Shown: positions 18,501 to 27,160 of the stretch, piece after piece
How positions within the stretch are numbered: position 1 is the stretch's first letter
Layout of the letters: every line of letters starts with the position of its first letter
Assembly: GCF_035974275.1 (NCBI RefSeq)
Contig: NZ_CP142422.1
Coordinates: 5,084,001 to 5,148,000 of the forward strand
Origin: Chryseobacterium sp. MYb264
Lineage (GTDB): Bacteria > Bacteroidota > Bacteroidia > Flavobacteriales > Weeksellaceae
Reading direction: 5' to 3'
Length of the DNA: 64,000 nt
Position numbers and translations under genes: made by a program
The notes under the pieces: generated by a model
Told to the model about the DNA's origin: nothing
What the model saw: only the letters and a program-made list of their open reading frames with translations
The model's database searches: none

Positions 18501-20181
18501 AGGTGAAGCTGATACGTTGAGAAAAGCGATGGGTAAAAAACAGATTGAAGTTCTGAATAAAATGTACCCGAAATTTATAGAAGGCGGAAGAAAAAACAAT
18601 CTTGATGAAGGTCCTTTAGAAAAAATCTGGAATGACTGGAAAGCGTTTGCAGAATATGCTTTCAACAAGTCTCACTCTACTTGTTATGCTTTTATTGCGT
18701 ATCAAACCGCTTATTTAAAGGCGAATTATCCTGCCGAATATATGGCGAGTGTGATGAGTAATAACATTAACAATACGGAATCGATCACCATGTTCATGGA
18801 AGATTGTAAAAGTATGGGGGTTGATGTTTTGGGTCCTGACGTAAATGAATCTCAGTATAAATTCTCTGTAAACGAAAAGGGGCAGATTCGTTTTGGTTTA
18901 GGGGCGATTAAAGGGATTGGTGAGGGACCGAGTGAGGCGATTACAAGAGAAAGAGCTGCGAATGGCAGATTTAAAAATATTTATGATTTCTTTGAAAGAA
19001 TTCTGCCTTCTCAGATGAATAAAAGAGTGGCGGAAAGTTTGGTTTTAGCCGGAGGTTTCGATGAGCTCGATTCCTTCCATCGGGGTCAGTATTTCGATAT
19101 TGATATGGCGGGAAGAACAAATCTGGAAAGATTAATTCGATATGGCCAGAGCTTTCAGGAAAGTAAAAACGAGATGGAATTTTCGCTTTTTGCTGACTTT
19201 GCTGATGAAGTGCAGATTGAGCAACCTAAGTTGCTGCCTTGCCCGGAATGGCCAAATATGCATAAGCTGAATAAAGAAAAGGAAACCATTGGATTTTATC
19301 TCTCGGCGCATCCGTTGGATGAGTTTAAATATCAGTTTCAGTTCATAGCGGGTAATCTTTCTAAAAAGGCAGTGCTGGAAAAGGAGGAAGAAGGGAAAAA
19401 TGTATTGGATGAAGCACCTGTTTTAGAGCAGGATGCCATAGATGAAACAGCAGACTTAACAGAAATTGTTTCTGATGATGTAATTGCGGGTGAAGGAGAG
19501 GGAGTGATTGAGGAGATCACAAAAAAAGCAGAGCCTAAAGGGAATTTTCTGTTTTTAAATCTGGATGAAGTGGATGCTTATAAGGAACTGGCATTCGCGA
19601 ATAAACAGGAAGAGCTATTTGAAGAAAAAAAGAAGGACTGGAAAACGCTTCAGAAAGAAAGAGAAAATGGTGGCGGTGGAAAAGAATATACAGTTGCCGG
19701 TTTGATTACGGAATATGTTGTGAAAGATGGTTTCAGAAGTGGTGAAAAAGTGGCTTTCGTAACACTGGAAGATTATTCTGGATCTTATTCTTTCCGGTTA
19801 GGAGATCGGGACTATATGAAATTGAAGGAAAAACTTGAAGTACAGCGATTCGTTATTTTTAAGATCAAATTTGCTCAGGTAAAAGACGGGCGTGTTTTTG
19901 TAAATGTAAATGATGTAATTGAGCTTCAGGAGGCTTTTGAACGATATGCCAAAAGTATTTCTTTAGTCATGGATGTTATGGATTTCAGGCCTGAGGATCT
20001 GGCCTTTTTCAAAAGTATTCTTCAGCAAAATCAAGGAAATCAGAAACTTAAATTTTTTATCAAGAATATTGAGGACGATACACAGCTTGAAGTTCAGTCG
20101 ATGAAACATTCAGTGAACCTCAGCGGAGAGCTTATAAAAAATATTCAATTGTTAAATAAATATGAATTTTATTTGAATTAA
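15508..20181 (+). CDS. dnaE: DNA polymerase III alpha subunit with N-terminal DnaQ-like exonuclease
   Basis: 1557 residues. Residues 1-190 are a DEDDh 3'-5' exonuclease: FDTETTGLP (Asp6, Glu8), SGHNVEFDYN (about 105-114) and HNAAADVNA (about 169-177). A PHP domain follows (about 245-520), but its usual His ligands are lost: the first motif reads VFSTLTATSS. The C-family palm has PDIDIDFDDEGRD (about 694-706) with the catalytic Asp pair; the tandem helix-hairpin-helix region is near 1060-1130. An acidic low-complexity insert lies near 1287-1345, then an OB fold from YTVAGLITEY (about 1393). This is the replicative polymerase with built-in proofreading, as in other Flavobacteriia, where it is longer than E. 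coli DnaE (1160). Single gene, own terminator. Confidence 0.95.
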   Translation: MYLVFDTETTGLPKNFNAPLSDSDNWPRMVQIAWQLHDDDGTLIENQDYIIKPEGYDIPFNAARIHGITTKIANEEGRDLEEILHEFAKVLDRVRVVSGHNVEFDYNIVGAEFYRKNITDNLQEKPRADTMILGTDYCKLGGGRGGRYKSPKLEELYEKLYGHKFDEAHNAAADVNATAQVFFEMMRIGIIPAEVLKTSEDQLAYFKTLHPDPIKPFNIVIRRQVADFNNKKKQADVGSIDDIDLGRYFNFDNKSVFSTLTATSSINDLIKKASDDNFPAVGMVDLGNMMGAFKFVSAVEGANGDRAKKHKEYLAKKQEAEENGEKFNEEEPVSDPLIPVVGCEFYISDRYEQKQFTKDDPDRRTQVVLLAKDFEGYKNLAKLSSIGFLKGFYFGVPRISREVIAEYKEGLIALTSGIHGDIPDAILNTGEQKGEELFKWWKDTFEDDFYVQIQNHKLPEEEHLNDVLLHFADKYNVKILAQNQTFYTSKDDSNIQDIVSCIKDGEKLTTPVGKGFGKRRGLATGEYYIKNSHEIKEAFLAYPDAFDAYEEFTAKFKPYTLKRDVLLPKFDIPEEFIHAEDEVDGGKRGEMAYLTHLTYEGAKKRYEATGITPEIKERLDFELEVVANTGYPGYFLIVQDFCNEARKMGVWVGPGRGSAAGSAVAYCTGITNVDPIKYDLLFERFLNPERISMPDIDIDFDDEGRDKIIKWVVEKYGKTQVAQIITYSVLGGKSAIKDAGRVLDLPIPDTNNIAKLIPPSPGMNIAKALAKYDKLKPEEQMLVDEMRYVLNSPDDARHGVLASAKKMEGCIRNTGIHACGVIITPEDVSNLVPVTIAAKDADILVSQFDNSVAESAGLLKMDFLGLRTLTIIKDALKLVKARYGLDIDPDLIPLDDTKTYQLFKEGRTVGIFQYESPGMQKYMRELKPTVFADLIAMNALYRPGPIKYIPNFINRKHGIEEIVYDLPETEEYLKETYGITVYQEQVMLLSQKLANFTKGEADTLRKAMGKKQIEVLNKMYPKFIEGGRKNNLDEGPLEKIWNDWKAFAEYAFNKSHSTCYAFIAYQTAYLKANYPAEYMASVMSNNINNTESITMFMEDCKSMGVDVLGPDVNESQYKFSVNEKGQIRFGLGAIKGIGEGPSEAITRERAANGRFKNIYDFFERILPSQMNKRVAESLVLAGGFDELDSFHRGQYFDIDMAGRTNLERLIRYGQSFQESKNEMEFSLFADFADEVQIEQPKLLPCPEWPNMHKLNKEKETIGFYLSAHPLDEFKYQFQFIAGNLSKKAVLEKEEEGKNVLDEAPVLEQDAIDETADLTEIVSDDVIAGEGEGVIEEITKKAEPKGNFLFLNLDEVDAYKELAFANKQEELFEEKKKDWKTLQKERENGGGGKEYTVAGLITEYVVKDGFRSGEKVAFVTLEDYSGSYSFRLGDRDYMKLKEKLEVQRFVIFKIKFAQVKDGRVFVNVNDVIELQEAFERYAKSISLVMDVMDFRPEDLAFFKSILQQNQGNQKLKFFIKNIEDDTQLEVQSMKHSVNLSGELIKNIQLLNKYEFYLN

Positions 20182-20205
20182 ATAACTTTATTTTTCAATA
20201 TTAAC

Positions 20206-20236
20206 AAAAAGACGATAATTTTTATCGTCTTTTTTA
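20206..20236 (+). terminator. Terminator of dnaE
   Basis: Perfect 13-bp arms (20206-20218 and 20222-20234) around a 3-nt loop, with a T-run in the second arm; 25 nt after the stop. Confidence 0.88.
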
Positions 20237-20353
20237 ATTGTCATATTTATGTGATTTAATATGCTGGGATGGAGAATTTTCAAAAATTTATTTAATTTTA
20301 TAAAATGTATTCATAAAATACATACATTTGATTTGAATTTTAAATTTTATACA

Positions 20354-21841
20354 ATGAAGAAAATTTTACTTCTTTTACTTTTTCCGATCCTAGGTTATAG
20401 TCAATGGACGGAAGACTTTGATTCGGGATCCACACTGCCTGCGGGCTGGGCGGTTATTGATGGGGATGGTGGAAATTCCTGGGGCATAGAGGATTTATTT
20501 GGAGATGCGCAGTCGGGCGATAATGCGGCTGCTATTTTTTATGATTACAATGCTCATGATGATTATTTGGTAACAAAAGCAATTAATGTGCAGGCCGGAA
20601 TTAGTGATAAGATTTCATTTTATGTGAAATCAGATAGTGATTATTATCTGGAAGATTACGAGGTGCTCCTGTCTACAACGACCCAGGATCAGTCTGCTTT
20701 TACAACAGTTCTTCAGGCGAATTCAAAAGCTCCTAATTTCTGGTTGAAAAAAACATTTGACTTATCGGCTTATGTCGGGCAAACGGTTTATGTGGCAGTG
20801 CATGCAACGGATACCAATCAGTATATACTGTATGCAGATTCTTTTGTAGTAGAAGGGGTCGCGTCCATTGCGCCGGCATGTGCGGTTCCTTCGTCTCCTT
20901 TGAATGGAGCTGTTGGAGTGAATATAGAAGGCATATTAAGTTGGGATGCTGTTGCGGAGGCAGATGGCTACAAGCTAAAAGTGGGTACTACCAGTGGAGG
21001 TACAGATATTTTGGATAATGAAGATGTTGGCGATTTGACAACTTACGATATTCCGGGAACTTTGAATTTAAGTACGGTATATTATGTGACAGTTATTCCG
21101 TATAATACGGCAGGTAGTGCCACAGGCTGTACAGAAATTTCTTTTACAACAATGGATCCTCCGGCTAATGATGATTGTTCGGGTGCAGTGACGCTTACGG
21201 TAGGAGGTGATTTTGCACAAAATGCTGTTACAGGGACCACCCTTGGGGCGTCAGATGCTTCAGGTTTAGGGGCTTCATGTCTGTTTGATCCTGCTGAAGC
21301 TACTAATAATGTCTGGTTTAAAGTTGAGGTTCCGGCTTCCGGAAACATTACCATTGAAACAGATGAGGTGTCAGGGTCTGATCTGGGAGATACGGTGATG
21401 TCGGTATTTGAAGACTGCTCGTCAACGAATTCTATAGCTTGTAACGATGATGATGGAAATGGTAATTTCTCAAAGATTGAATTATCAGGCCAGGTTCCAG
21501 GGACCATTCTTTATATAAGTGTTTGGAAATATTATAGCAATACGGATGGCGAATTCAGTATTTCTGCTTATGACAGCTCCCTCCTGGCAGCTTCGGAAGT
21601 TTCTGCCGTAAAAAAGAATCTGGTTAAGGTTTATCCTAATCCTTTCGTGGATACGCTTACAATTTCAGATGTTTCCAATGTAAAATCCGTTGCAGTGTAT
21701 GAAGCCACAGGAAGATTGGTTAAGGTCTTTGACCGGCCTTCTTCATCGCTTGGTTTAGGTGATTTGAAGCAGGGATTATACATGGTTTCATTGGAACTGA
21801 AAGATGGCTCTAAACAAACAGTAAAGGTGATTAAGAAATAG
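20354..21841 (+). CDS. Secreted T9SS type A protein: choice-of-anchor-J, fibronectin-like and PPC-like modules
   Basis: 495 residues from the ATG at 20354, which opens a signal peptide (MKKILLLLLFPILGYSQ). The longer frame from 20261 has no such N-terminus. Residues about 18-175 (WTEDFDSGSTLPAGW, then YAVHATDTNQY-like strands) resemble the choice-of-anchor-J/cleaved-adhesin jelly roll. Residues about 178-270 form one fibronectin type III-like module with VGTTSGGTDILDNEDVG. ANDDCSGA at about 273 begins a PPC-like domain to about 400. The last 80 residues, VKVYPNPF onward, are the T9SS sorting domain. Probably a surface or secreted adhesin. The fibronectin and DDCSGA modules and C-terminus are closely related to those of the next gene, so the pair arose by duplication. 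Confidence 0.8.
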   Translation: MKKILLLLLFPILGYSQWTEDFDSGSTLPAGWAVIDGDGGNSWGIEDLFGDAQSGDNAAAIFYDYNAHDDYLVTKAINVQAGISDKISFYVKSDSDYYLEDYEVLLSTTTQDQSAFTTVLQANSKAPNFWLKKTFDLSAYVGQTVYVAVHATDTNQYILYADSFVVEGVASIAPACAVPSSPLNGAVGVNIEGILSWDAVAEADGYKLKVGTTSGGTDILDNEDVGDLTTYDIPGTLNLSTVYYVTVIPYNTAGSATGCTEISFTTMDPPANDDCSGAVTLTVGGDFAQNAVTGTTLGASDASGLGASCLFDPAEATNNVWFKVEVPASGNITIETDEVSGSDLGDTVMSVFEDCSSTNSIACNDDDGNGNFSKIELSGQVPGTILYISVWKYYSNTDGEFSISAYDSSLLAASEVSAVKKNLVKVYPNPFVDTLTISDVSNVKSVAVYEATGRLVKVFDRPSSSLGLGDLKQGLYMVSLELKDGSKQTVKVIKK

Positions 21842-21863
21842 TTTCAGTAATGTTTTGCGAAAT

Positions 21864-21896
21864 AAGCAGTGGGTTTTAATCCACTGCTTTTTTTTT
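21864..21896 (+). terminator. Terminator after the first modular T9SS gene
   Basis: Arms AAGCAGTGG (21864-21872) and CCACTGCTT (21881-21889) followed by a T-run to about 21896, 23 nt after the stop. Confidence 0.88.
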
Positions 21897-22366
21897 ACTT
21901 TGGTCCCCTCTTTTTTTACTATGAGGAGATAGGGAAGTGACGTATTTTCTTATGTGGGTTTTTCGGAGATTCTTGGTTGGTTGATTTAGTTAATATTTGA
22001 CGCATTTTACAGACAATTCCTGAATTGGCTTCATTGAAAATAAAATTAGATAAAAACCGTAAACGACATGAACTTTAATATGGAGGTGGTTTTGATATTT
22101 TTGGGTGGGGCTAACTTTCTGTTCACCCCTCCATTTATTTCTAATATCCTGTTTGGTGGGAAATTTTCTGATCCTGAATTTCCGCTGAATACACGAAAAC
22201 TATGTGTTCTGAATTCTATTTGTTTTGTTGATTAAAATTATTTTATTTGTATTTTTGTTTAAAATTTATGTTAAATAATTGTTATATTATTAAATATTTA
22301 GCATAAATAGTTTTTTATAATTAATATTTTTCATTGATTTAATTAAAATAATTTAATTTTTACTGT
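21897..22366 (+). other. Intergenic region between the two modular T9SS genes
   Basis: About 470 bases with no plausible gene. It becomes very AT-rich in the last 150 bases, where the promoter of the next gene must lie. No repeat or RNA fold recognised. Confidence 0.5.
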
Positions 22367-24802
22367 ATGAATAGAATTTTACTGGCCTTTATGCTGGCGT
22401 TTGGGATCCCTGCAGCGGCTCAGCTACAACTGGGAAGCGGAACTTCAATGTCTCCTGTCTCTACACCGGCTCCCTGGAGTAATTATTATCAATTTTCCTA
22501 TACTCAGCAAATCATAAAAAAATCTGAGCTGAATACAAGTGCAGGTAATATAACAGGGCTGAGGTTTTATCTGGCACCTTCAAAAACATTATTGAATGCG
22601 GATCAGGTTGTGGTATATATGGGGCATACCTCAAACAATGAATTTGCCTCTACCTCCTCGTGGGTACCAATTTCTGCATTAACTCAGATGTTTTCGGGGG
22701 TAGTTACCAATAACGGTGGTGTCGTTGAGATCAATTTTACAACACCGTTCGCGTATAATAATGCGGACAACCTGATTATAGCAATTGATGAAAATAAAAG
22801 TGGCTATGATAATGTAGGAAGCTCATCAAGTGAATATTTCTATAAATATGATACCGGTTCAAATACCACTCTTTCGTATAGAAATGATTCAACAAATCCT
22901 GATCCTGCCAGCCCACCTACAACAGGCAGTGCATCTCATCTCAGCAGAAGTCAGGCCAGATCCGTTATGCAGATTCTGGGTCTCACACCTTCCGTGGTAC
23001 CGGCTTGCAGTACGGTTACAGAGCCGGCTGCTTCGGCAGTTAATGTGCCTGTAACTCCTACTTTTACATGGGCAGCGGCATCAGGGGCAACATCCTATGC
23101 GCTGAGCCTTGGGACTTCACCAGGGGGTAGGGAAATCATGAATAATGTAAATGTCGGACTCGTGACGGGGTATACTGTACCTGCAGTATCTCCATTGGCT
23201 TATTTTACCGATTATTACTTTACCGTTTCAGCGGTTAATCAAGCGGGGACCGCAACAGGATGTACTGAAACTGTGTTCAAAACGATAAATATTCCCTGCC
23301 CATCGGTTTCTGCTCCTTCATCGTCTGCCGCGGGGGTTGGTCTTTCGCCAACATTCTCCTGGTCAGCATCTCCCGCAGCCACAGGATATAGAATTTCCAT
23401 AGGCACGACAGCAGGAGGTACTGATGTTTTAGATAATGTGGATGTGGGAAATGTCACTTCTTACACCCTGAACAGTATTTTGAATTATGGTACAAAGTAT
23501 TACTACACCATTAATTCTTATAACGCGACACTGTCTTCTTCCGGATGTACAGAGAGAAGTTTTACAACCGTGACACTATGTCCGCAACTTACTGCCCCTT
23601 TATCTGCTTCCAATAATGTGTCGATTACACCTACATTCGGTTGGACGCCCGTACAGGGGGCGACAGGCTATACACTTTCTGTTGGTACTGTGCCAGGGGG
23701 AGTAGATGTTCTTAATAATGTGAATGTAGGCAATGTTACCGGTTATACCCTGCCGGTACCTTTAGCATTCAGTACAAAATATTATTTTACAGTCAGTGGC
23801 CATAATGCAACTCAATCTTCGTCAGGGTGCTCAGAGAGATCATTCACGACCCAGGGGCCATGTCCCTTCATTACCTATCCTGCTGATGGGGCAAACCTTC
23901 AGCCTGTACAACCCGTTATCAAATGGAATGCAATCGCTACGGCTTCCTATTATACCCTTACGGTCGGAACGACGGCGGGAGCCTCTGATATTATGAATAA
24001 TGTAAATGTGGGAAATAGTACGTCTTATACATTCCCGACTCCTTTGTCATTAGGGGTAAAGTACTATTATAAAGTAAATTCAAATACATCTGTTGCCTGT
24101 ACAGAGCGGACATTTAGGGTGAATTCTGCTGCTGCCCCGGCAAATGATGATTGTTCAGGAGCTCTGGAAGCCACTTCTTTTCCTTACCATTATTCTCAGA
24201 CAAACGGAGCGGGCTCTACCAATGGGGCGGGGTTTGTTACGGCTTGCAGCACAGGCTCTAATGATGGACTGTGGTTTAAATTTTTAGGCGACGGAACTTC
24301 TGTTACGGTAAAGGCAACCAGCACTTCTGCGTGGGATCATAAAGTTTCCGTATACTCGGGGACTTGCGGTTCCCTTACTTGCGTAGGGACTGCGGATGAG
24401 GGATCGGGTTCTGTCGGAACAGTGGAGGCGTATACTTTTAATTCTGTACCGGGAGCTCCATATTTTGTTAACGTTGCGTATTTTAGTGAGTCAACGGATG
24501 GCAGCGAAGGAAATTTTGATTTGAGTATTAGCTCGATGGGAGTACTGGAAACAGTGGATCTTCCGAGAGCGAAAACAAAAGAGATTACCCTGTACCCGAT
24601 TCCTTTTAAAGATGAACTGAATATTACTGAGGCAGCTTATATAAGATCTGTAGCGGTGATCGATGGGGCAGGTAGAGTGGTTAAAATCGTTAAAAACCCT
24701 TCCCAAATACTCCGTTTGGGAGACCTGAAGCAAGGGGGATATCTCATTCAGATTGACCTTAAAGACGGGACACGGCAAACTATTAAGGCTATTAAGAAGT
24801 AA
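22367..24802 (+). CDS. Secreted T9SS type A protein with four fibronectin-like repeats
   Basis: 811 residues with signal peptide MNRILLAFMLAFGIPAAAQ. Residues about 20-205 are a beta-rich N-terminal domain. Four tandem modules of about 90 residues follow, beginning near nucleotides 22999, 23291, 23578 and 23860. Each starts with a Cys-Pro-type segment and carries a core like VGTTAGGTDVLDNVDVGNVTSYT. Then comes the PANDDCSGA PPC-like domain (about 587-720), and a T9SS sorting domain with ITLYPIPF and RLGDLKQGGYLIQ. It shares module types and C-terminus with the gene at 20354 but has four modules instead of one. Likely an extracellular adhesin or matrix protein; ligand unknown. Confidence 0.82.
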   Translation: MNRILLAFMLAFGIPAAAQLQLGSGTSMSPVSTPAPWSNYYQFSYTQQIIKKSELNTSAGNITGLRFYLAPSKTLLNADQVVVYMGHTSNNEFASTSSWVPISALTQMFSGVVTNNGGVVEINFTTPFAYNNADNLIIAIDENKSGYDNVGSSSSEYFYKYDTGSNTTLSYRNDSTNPDPASPPTTGSASHLSRSQARSVMQILGLTPSVVPACSTVTEPAASAVNVPVTPTFTWAAASGATSYALSLGTSPGGREIMNNVNVGLVTGYTVPAVSPLAYFTDYYFTVSAVNQAGTATGCTETVFKTINIPCPSVSAPSSSAAGVGLSPTFSWSASPAATGYRISIGTTAGGTDVLDNVDVGNVTSYTLNSILNYGTKYYYTINSYNATLSSSGCTERSFTTVTLCPQLTAPLSASNNVSITPTFGWTPVQGATGYTLSVGTVPGGVDVLNNVNVGNVTGYTLPVPLAFSTKYYFTVSGHNATQSSSGCSERSFTTQGPCPFITYPADGANLQPVQPVIKWNAIATASYYTLTVGTTAGASDIMNNVNVGNSTSYTFPTPLSLGVKYYYKVNSNTSVACTERTFRVNSAAAPANDDCSGALEATSFPYHYSQTNGAGSTNGAGFVTACSTGSNDGLWFKFLGDGTSVTVKATSTSAWDHKVSVYSGTCGSLTCVGTADEGSGSVGTVEAYTFNSVPGAPYFVNVAYFSESTDGSEGNFDLSISSMGVLETVDLPRAKTKEITLYPIPFKDELNITEAAYIRSVAVIDGAGRVVKIVKNPSQILRLGDLKQGGYLIQIDLKDGTRQTIKAIKK

Positions 24803-25127
24803 CACATCTTAATTTCTTGTAAATCTGAGTTTGATTAAAAGTAATGATTTAAAATATTGATTTTATAGTTGTTAATTTCCGTTTCAATAATTTTGGTTTT
24901 CAGTCTGTTAATTAAGTTTGTAATCAATTTTGGCTAAAGCCGCTAGGAGTCTCATTTTTTTCTTAGACGGGATGAAGCCTGTCTCTGCTTATCTAGTAGA
25001 ATATTTTATTGATCGAATTCAGGTTATAAAAAATTGTGGCTCAGTTTTTTTAGTCGCTTTTCTACCGATGAGTGATGCTGGTTTGTTAAAATCTTAAATA
25101 AATAATTAGAAATTGTAGAAAATTAAT
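24803..25127. other. Intergenic region left of the insertion sequence
   Basis: About 325 bases between the modular T9SS gene and an orphan terminator. No frame with a plausible start or recognisable protein. It may be a long 3' untranslated region or decayed sequence. Confidence 0.45.
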
Positions 25128-25156
25128 AAGGTGGCTTTTGAAAGCCGCCTTTTTTA
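25128..25156 (+). terminator. Terminator upstream of the IS element
   Basis: Arms AAGGTGGCTTT (25128-25138) and AAAGCCGCCTT (25141-25151) with a T-run. It is about 325 nt beyond the nearest upstream stop, so which transcript it ends is unclear. Confidence 0.7.
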
Positions 25157-25230
25157 ATGAAATTAATAATTTTCGTACGAAAAAAAAGAAGAATGAATGG
25201 ATGAGGGCACTGAAAAAGTAAACTTCATTA

Positions 25231-25271
25231 AAAAAAATAAGCAAAACTTTAAAAGTTTTGGTTATTTTTTT
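25231..25271. terminator. Long hairpin at the left end of the IS
   Basis: 20-bp arms (25231-25250 and 25252-25271) with one mismatch and a single central base; A-run on the left, T-run on the right. It looks like a terminator in both directions and would stop read-through into the transposase gene. Confidence 0.75.
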
Positions 25272-25302
25272 ATCTTCAATGTAAATTTCAATAGCAAAGC
25301 AA

Positions 25303-26751
25303 ATGTTAATACAGCAAGAAAAACTTCCGTTGAGTGCCTATTCCGGTTTGTATGATTTAATTGTACCGAAGGAAAACCTTCTTAGAAAAATTAATGAGCT
25401 GATTGATTTTTCTTTCATCTATGATGAGCTTTTGAGCAAATACTGCTTAAACAATGGTCGCAATGCTGAAAGTCCGGTACGGATGTTTAAATACCTGCTT
25501 TTAAAAAGTATTTATACAGTTTCTGATGTAGATGTGGTAGAGCGTTCCCGGTATGATATGTCCTTTAAATATTTCTTGGATATGACTCCGGAAGAAGATG
25601 TAATCAATCCCAGTTCCCTTACAAAATTCAGAAAACTGCGTTTGAAAGATAGTGATCTTTTAAGCTTGCTCATTGGTAAAACCGTGAGTATTGCGATTGA
25701 AAAAGGCATCATCAAATCCAGATCCATCATTGTAGATGCCACTCACACCTTGTCGATGAGCAATCCTTTTTCAACGATAGAAGTATTGCGGGAGCGCTCA
25801 AAACTGCTTCGCAAGACCGTTTATCAGTTTGATGAAGAATTTAAAACTAAAATGCCCTCAAAAAATATTGAAAATGATTTAAACAAAGAATTGGATTATT
25901 GCAGAGAACTCGAAAAACGCATTGAAAACGAAGCTTCTATCAGGGAGATTCCTGCTGTAAAGGAGAAGCTGAATCTTTTGAAGGAAACAGTGAGAGACAC
26001 CGGGGAGCAGATGGTTTTTTCAAAAGATGCCGACGCTAAAACGGGTCACAAATCGGCTGACAGTTCTTTTTTCGGATACAAAACGCACTTGGCGATGAGC
26101 GAAGAGCGGATTATTACGGCGGCCGTGGTAACTTCGGGAGAAAAAGGCGACGGCCCGGAACTGCCAAAATTACTGCAGATGAGCCAGGACAACGGGATGG
26201 AGGTAGATGCCATCATTGGTGACGCTGCTTACAGCGGAAAAGAAAATCTGAAAATTGCGGGCGAACAAAATATTAAAATAGTAGCCAGACTTAATCCTTC
26301 CATCACCCAGGGTTTTCGAAAAGATGAAGACCGTTTTGATTACAATAAAGATGCCGACCGTTTTGTGTGTCCTGCAGGGCATTTGGCGATTCGCAAAGCT
26401 CGTGGCGGGAAGAAACACGTAGGCGGAAATCAAGTGGATACCTATTATTTTGATATTGAAAAATGCAAGGTTTGCCCATTAAAAGAAGGATGTTATAAAG
26501 AAGGAGCAAAATCTAAAACTTATTCGGTTTCCATAAAATCAGACTTACATAAGGAGCAAATGATTTTTCAGGAAAGCGATTATTACAAAGAAAAATCGAA
26601 ACACCGCTATAAAATCGAAGCCAAAAACAGCGAGCTTAAAAACGTACACGGCTACGACAGGGCGATTGCAAATGGTATTGAAAATATGCAAATGCAGGGT
26701 GCAATGGCTATTTTCACTGTCAATTTGAAGAGAATCCTGAAATTAATATAG
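25303..26751 (+). CDS. IS1182-family DDE transposase
   Basis: 482 residues, full length. The N-terminal DUF772-type region (about 25-130) includes ESPVRMFKYLLLKSIY and SSLTKFRKLRL. The DDE core follows: IIVDATHT (first Asp about 145), IIGDAAYSG (second Asp about 305) and the glutamate in RYKIEAKNSELKN (about 446). Between them is the Cys-rich KCKVCPLKEGCYKEG (about 387-401), typical of this family. A coiled stretch near 165-230 precedes the core. The gene fills the IS between its inverted repeats. All catalytic residues are present and the frame is open, so the element may be mobile. Confidence 0.92.
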   Translation: MLIQQEKLPLSAYSGLYDLIVPKENLLRKINELIDFSFIYDELLSKYCLNNGRNAESPVRMFKYLLLKSIYTVSDVDVVERSRYDMSFKYFLDMTPEEDVINPSSLTKFRKLRLKDSDLLSLLIGKTVSIAIEKGIIKSRSIIVDATHTLSMSNPFSTIEVLRERSKLLRKTVYQFDEEFKTKMPSKNIENDLNKELDYCRELEKRIENEASIREIPAVKEKLNLLKETVRDTGEQMVFSKDADAKTGHKSADSSFFGYKTHLAMSEERIITAAVVTSGEKGDGPELPKLLQMSQDNGMEVDAIIGDAAYSGKENLKIAGEQNIKIVARLNPSITQGFRKDEDRFDYNKDADRFVCPAGHLAIRKARGGKKHVGGNQVDTYYFDIEKCKVCPLKEGCYKEGAKSKTYSVSIKSDLHKEQMIFQESDYYKEKSKHRYKIEAKNSELKNVHGYDRAIANGIENMQMQGAMAIFTVNLKRILKLI

Positions 26752-26837
26752 AGAAATCGATCTATACTCCGTCTTTTATAAACATCGCAGGCGTGGCGCA
26801 ATATCAATCCCGTTAAACCTCAAAAATTTGATACTGA

Positions 26838-26885
26838 AAAAAAGAAAAAAAGCTTATTACGAAGGTTTAATTTTCGTAATAAACT
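26838..26885 (-). terminator. Hairpin at the right end of the IS
   Basis: 13-bp arms (26851-26863 and 26873-26885), one mismatch. On the minus strand the stem is followed by a T-rich tract (complement of 26838-26850). It would stop transcripts entering from the minus-strand ion-channel operon on the right. Confidence 0.65.
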
Positions 26886-26969
26886 CTTAATTCTAAATCC
26901 AAATCAATTGGTAATTCTATATGAACGGGGTTTTTCAGTGCCCTCGATCAACAGTCACCTCTATTTTTT

Positions 26970-27131
26970 TTATTTACCCACAGGAACTGGTTGTATTTCT
27001 CCGGTGCTCATCATATCAAACACAGCCGGAAAAAATGTGACAAGGATAAAATAGATAATGATCATTAATATAACAAGGGCAAATAGAATAATTACCAAGC
27101 TATTGGGTCTGTTTTTCTTTTTAGGTTCCAT
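26970..27131 (-). CDS. Small single-pass membrane protein
   Basis: 53 residues from the ATG at 27131 (MEPKKKNRPNS); the longer frame from 27182 overlaps the channel gene and lacks a natural N-terminus. A Lys-rich start is followed by one long hydrophobic helix (about 12-35) and a short Pro-rich tail. It lies 29 nt after the ion-channel stop on the same strand, so it is probably co-transcribed. It could be an accessory subunit, but nothing in the sequence proves this. Confidence 0.55.
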   Translation of the reverse strand: MEPKKKNRPNSLVIILFALVILMIIIYFILVTFFPAVFDMMSTGEIQPVPVGK

Positions 27132-27160
27132 GATTTTGTGATATGGGGTTATAGGATAGG

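Larger units (their letters stand above)
25203..26945 (+). mobile_element. IS1182-family insertion sequence, apparently complete
   Basis: About 1743 bp bounded by perfect 15-bp terminal inverted repeats, GAGGGCACTGAAAAA at 25203-25217 and its complement at 26931-26945. One intact transposase gene lies inside. Hairpins sit just inside both ends. Only a possible 3-bp direct repeat (GAT) flanks it, so no long target duplication is visible. It sits between the + strand T9SS gene and the minus-strand ion-channel operon, where it disrupts no gene. Confidence 0.9.

Noticed and set aside
25190..26955. Long target-site duplication around the IS element
   Set aside because: Only GAT is shared on both sides, which is too short to be convincing.
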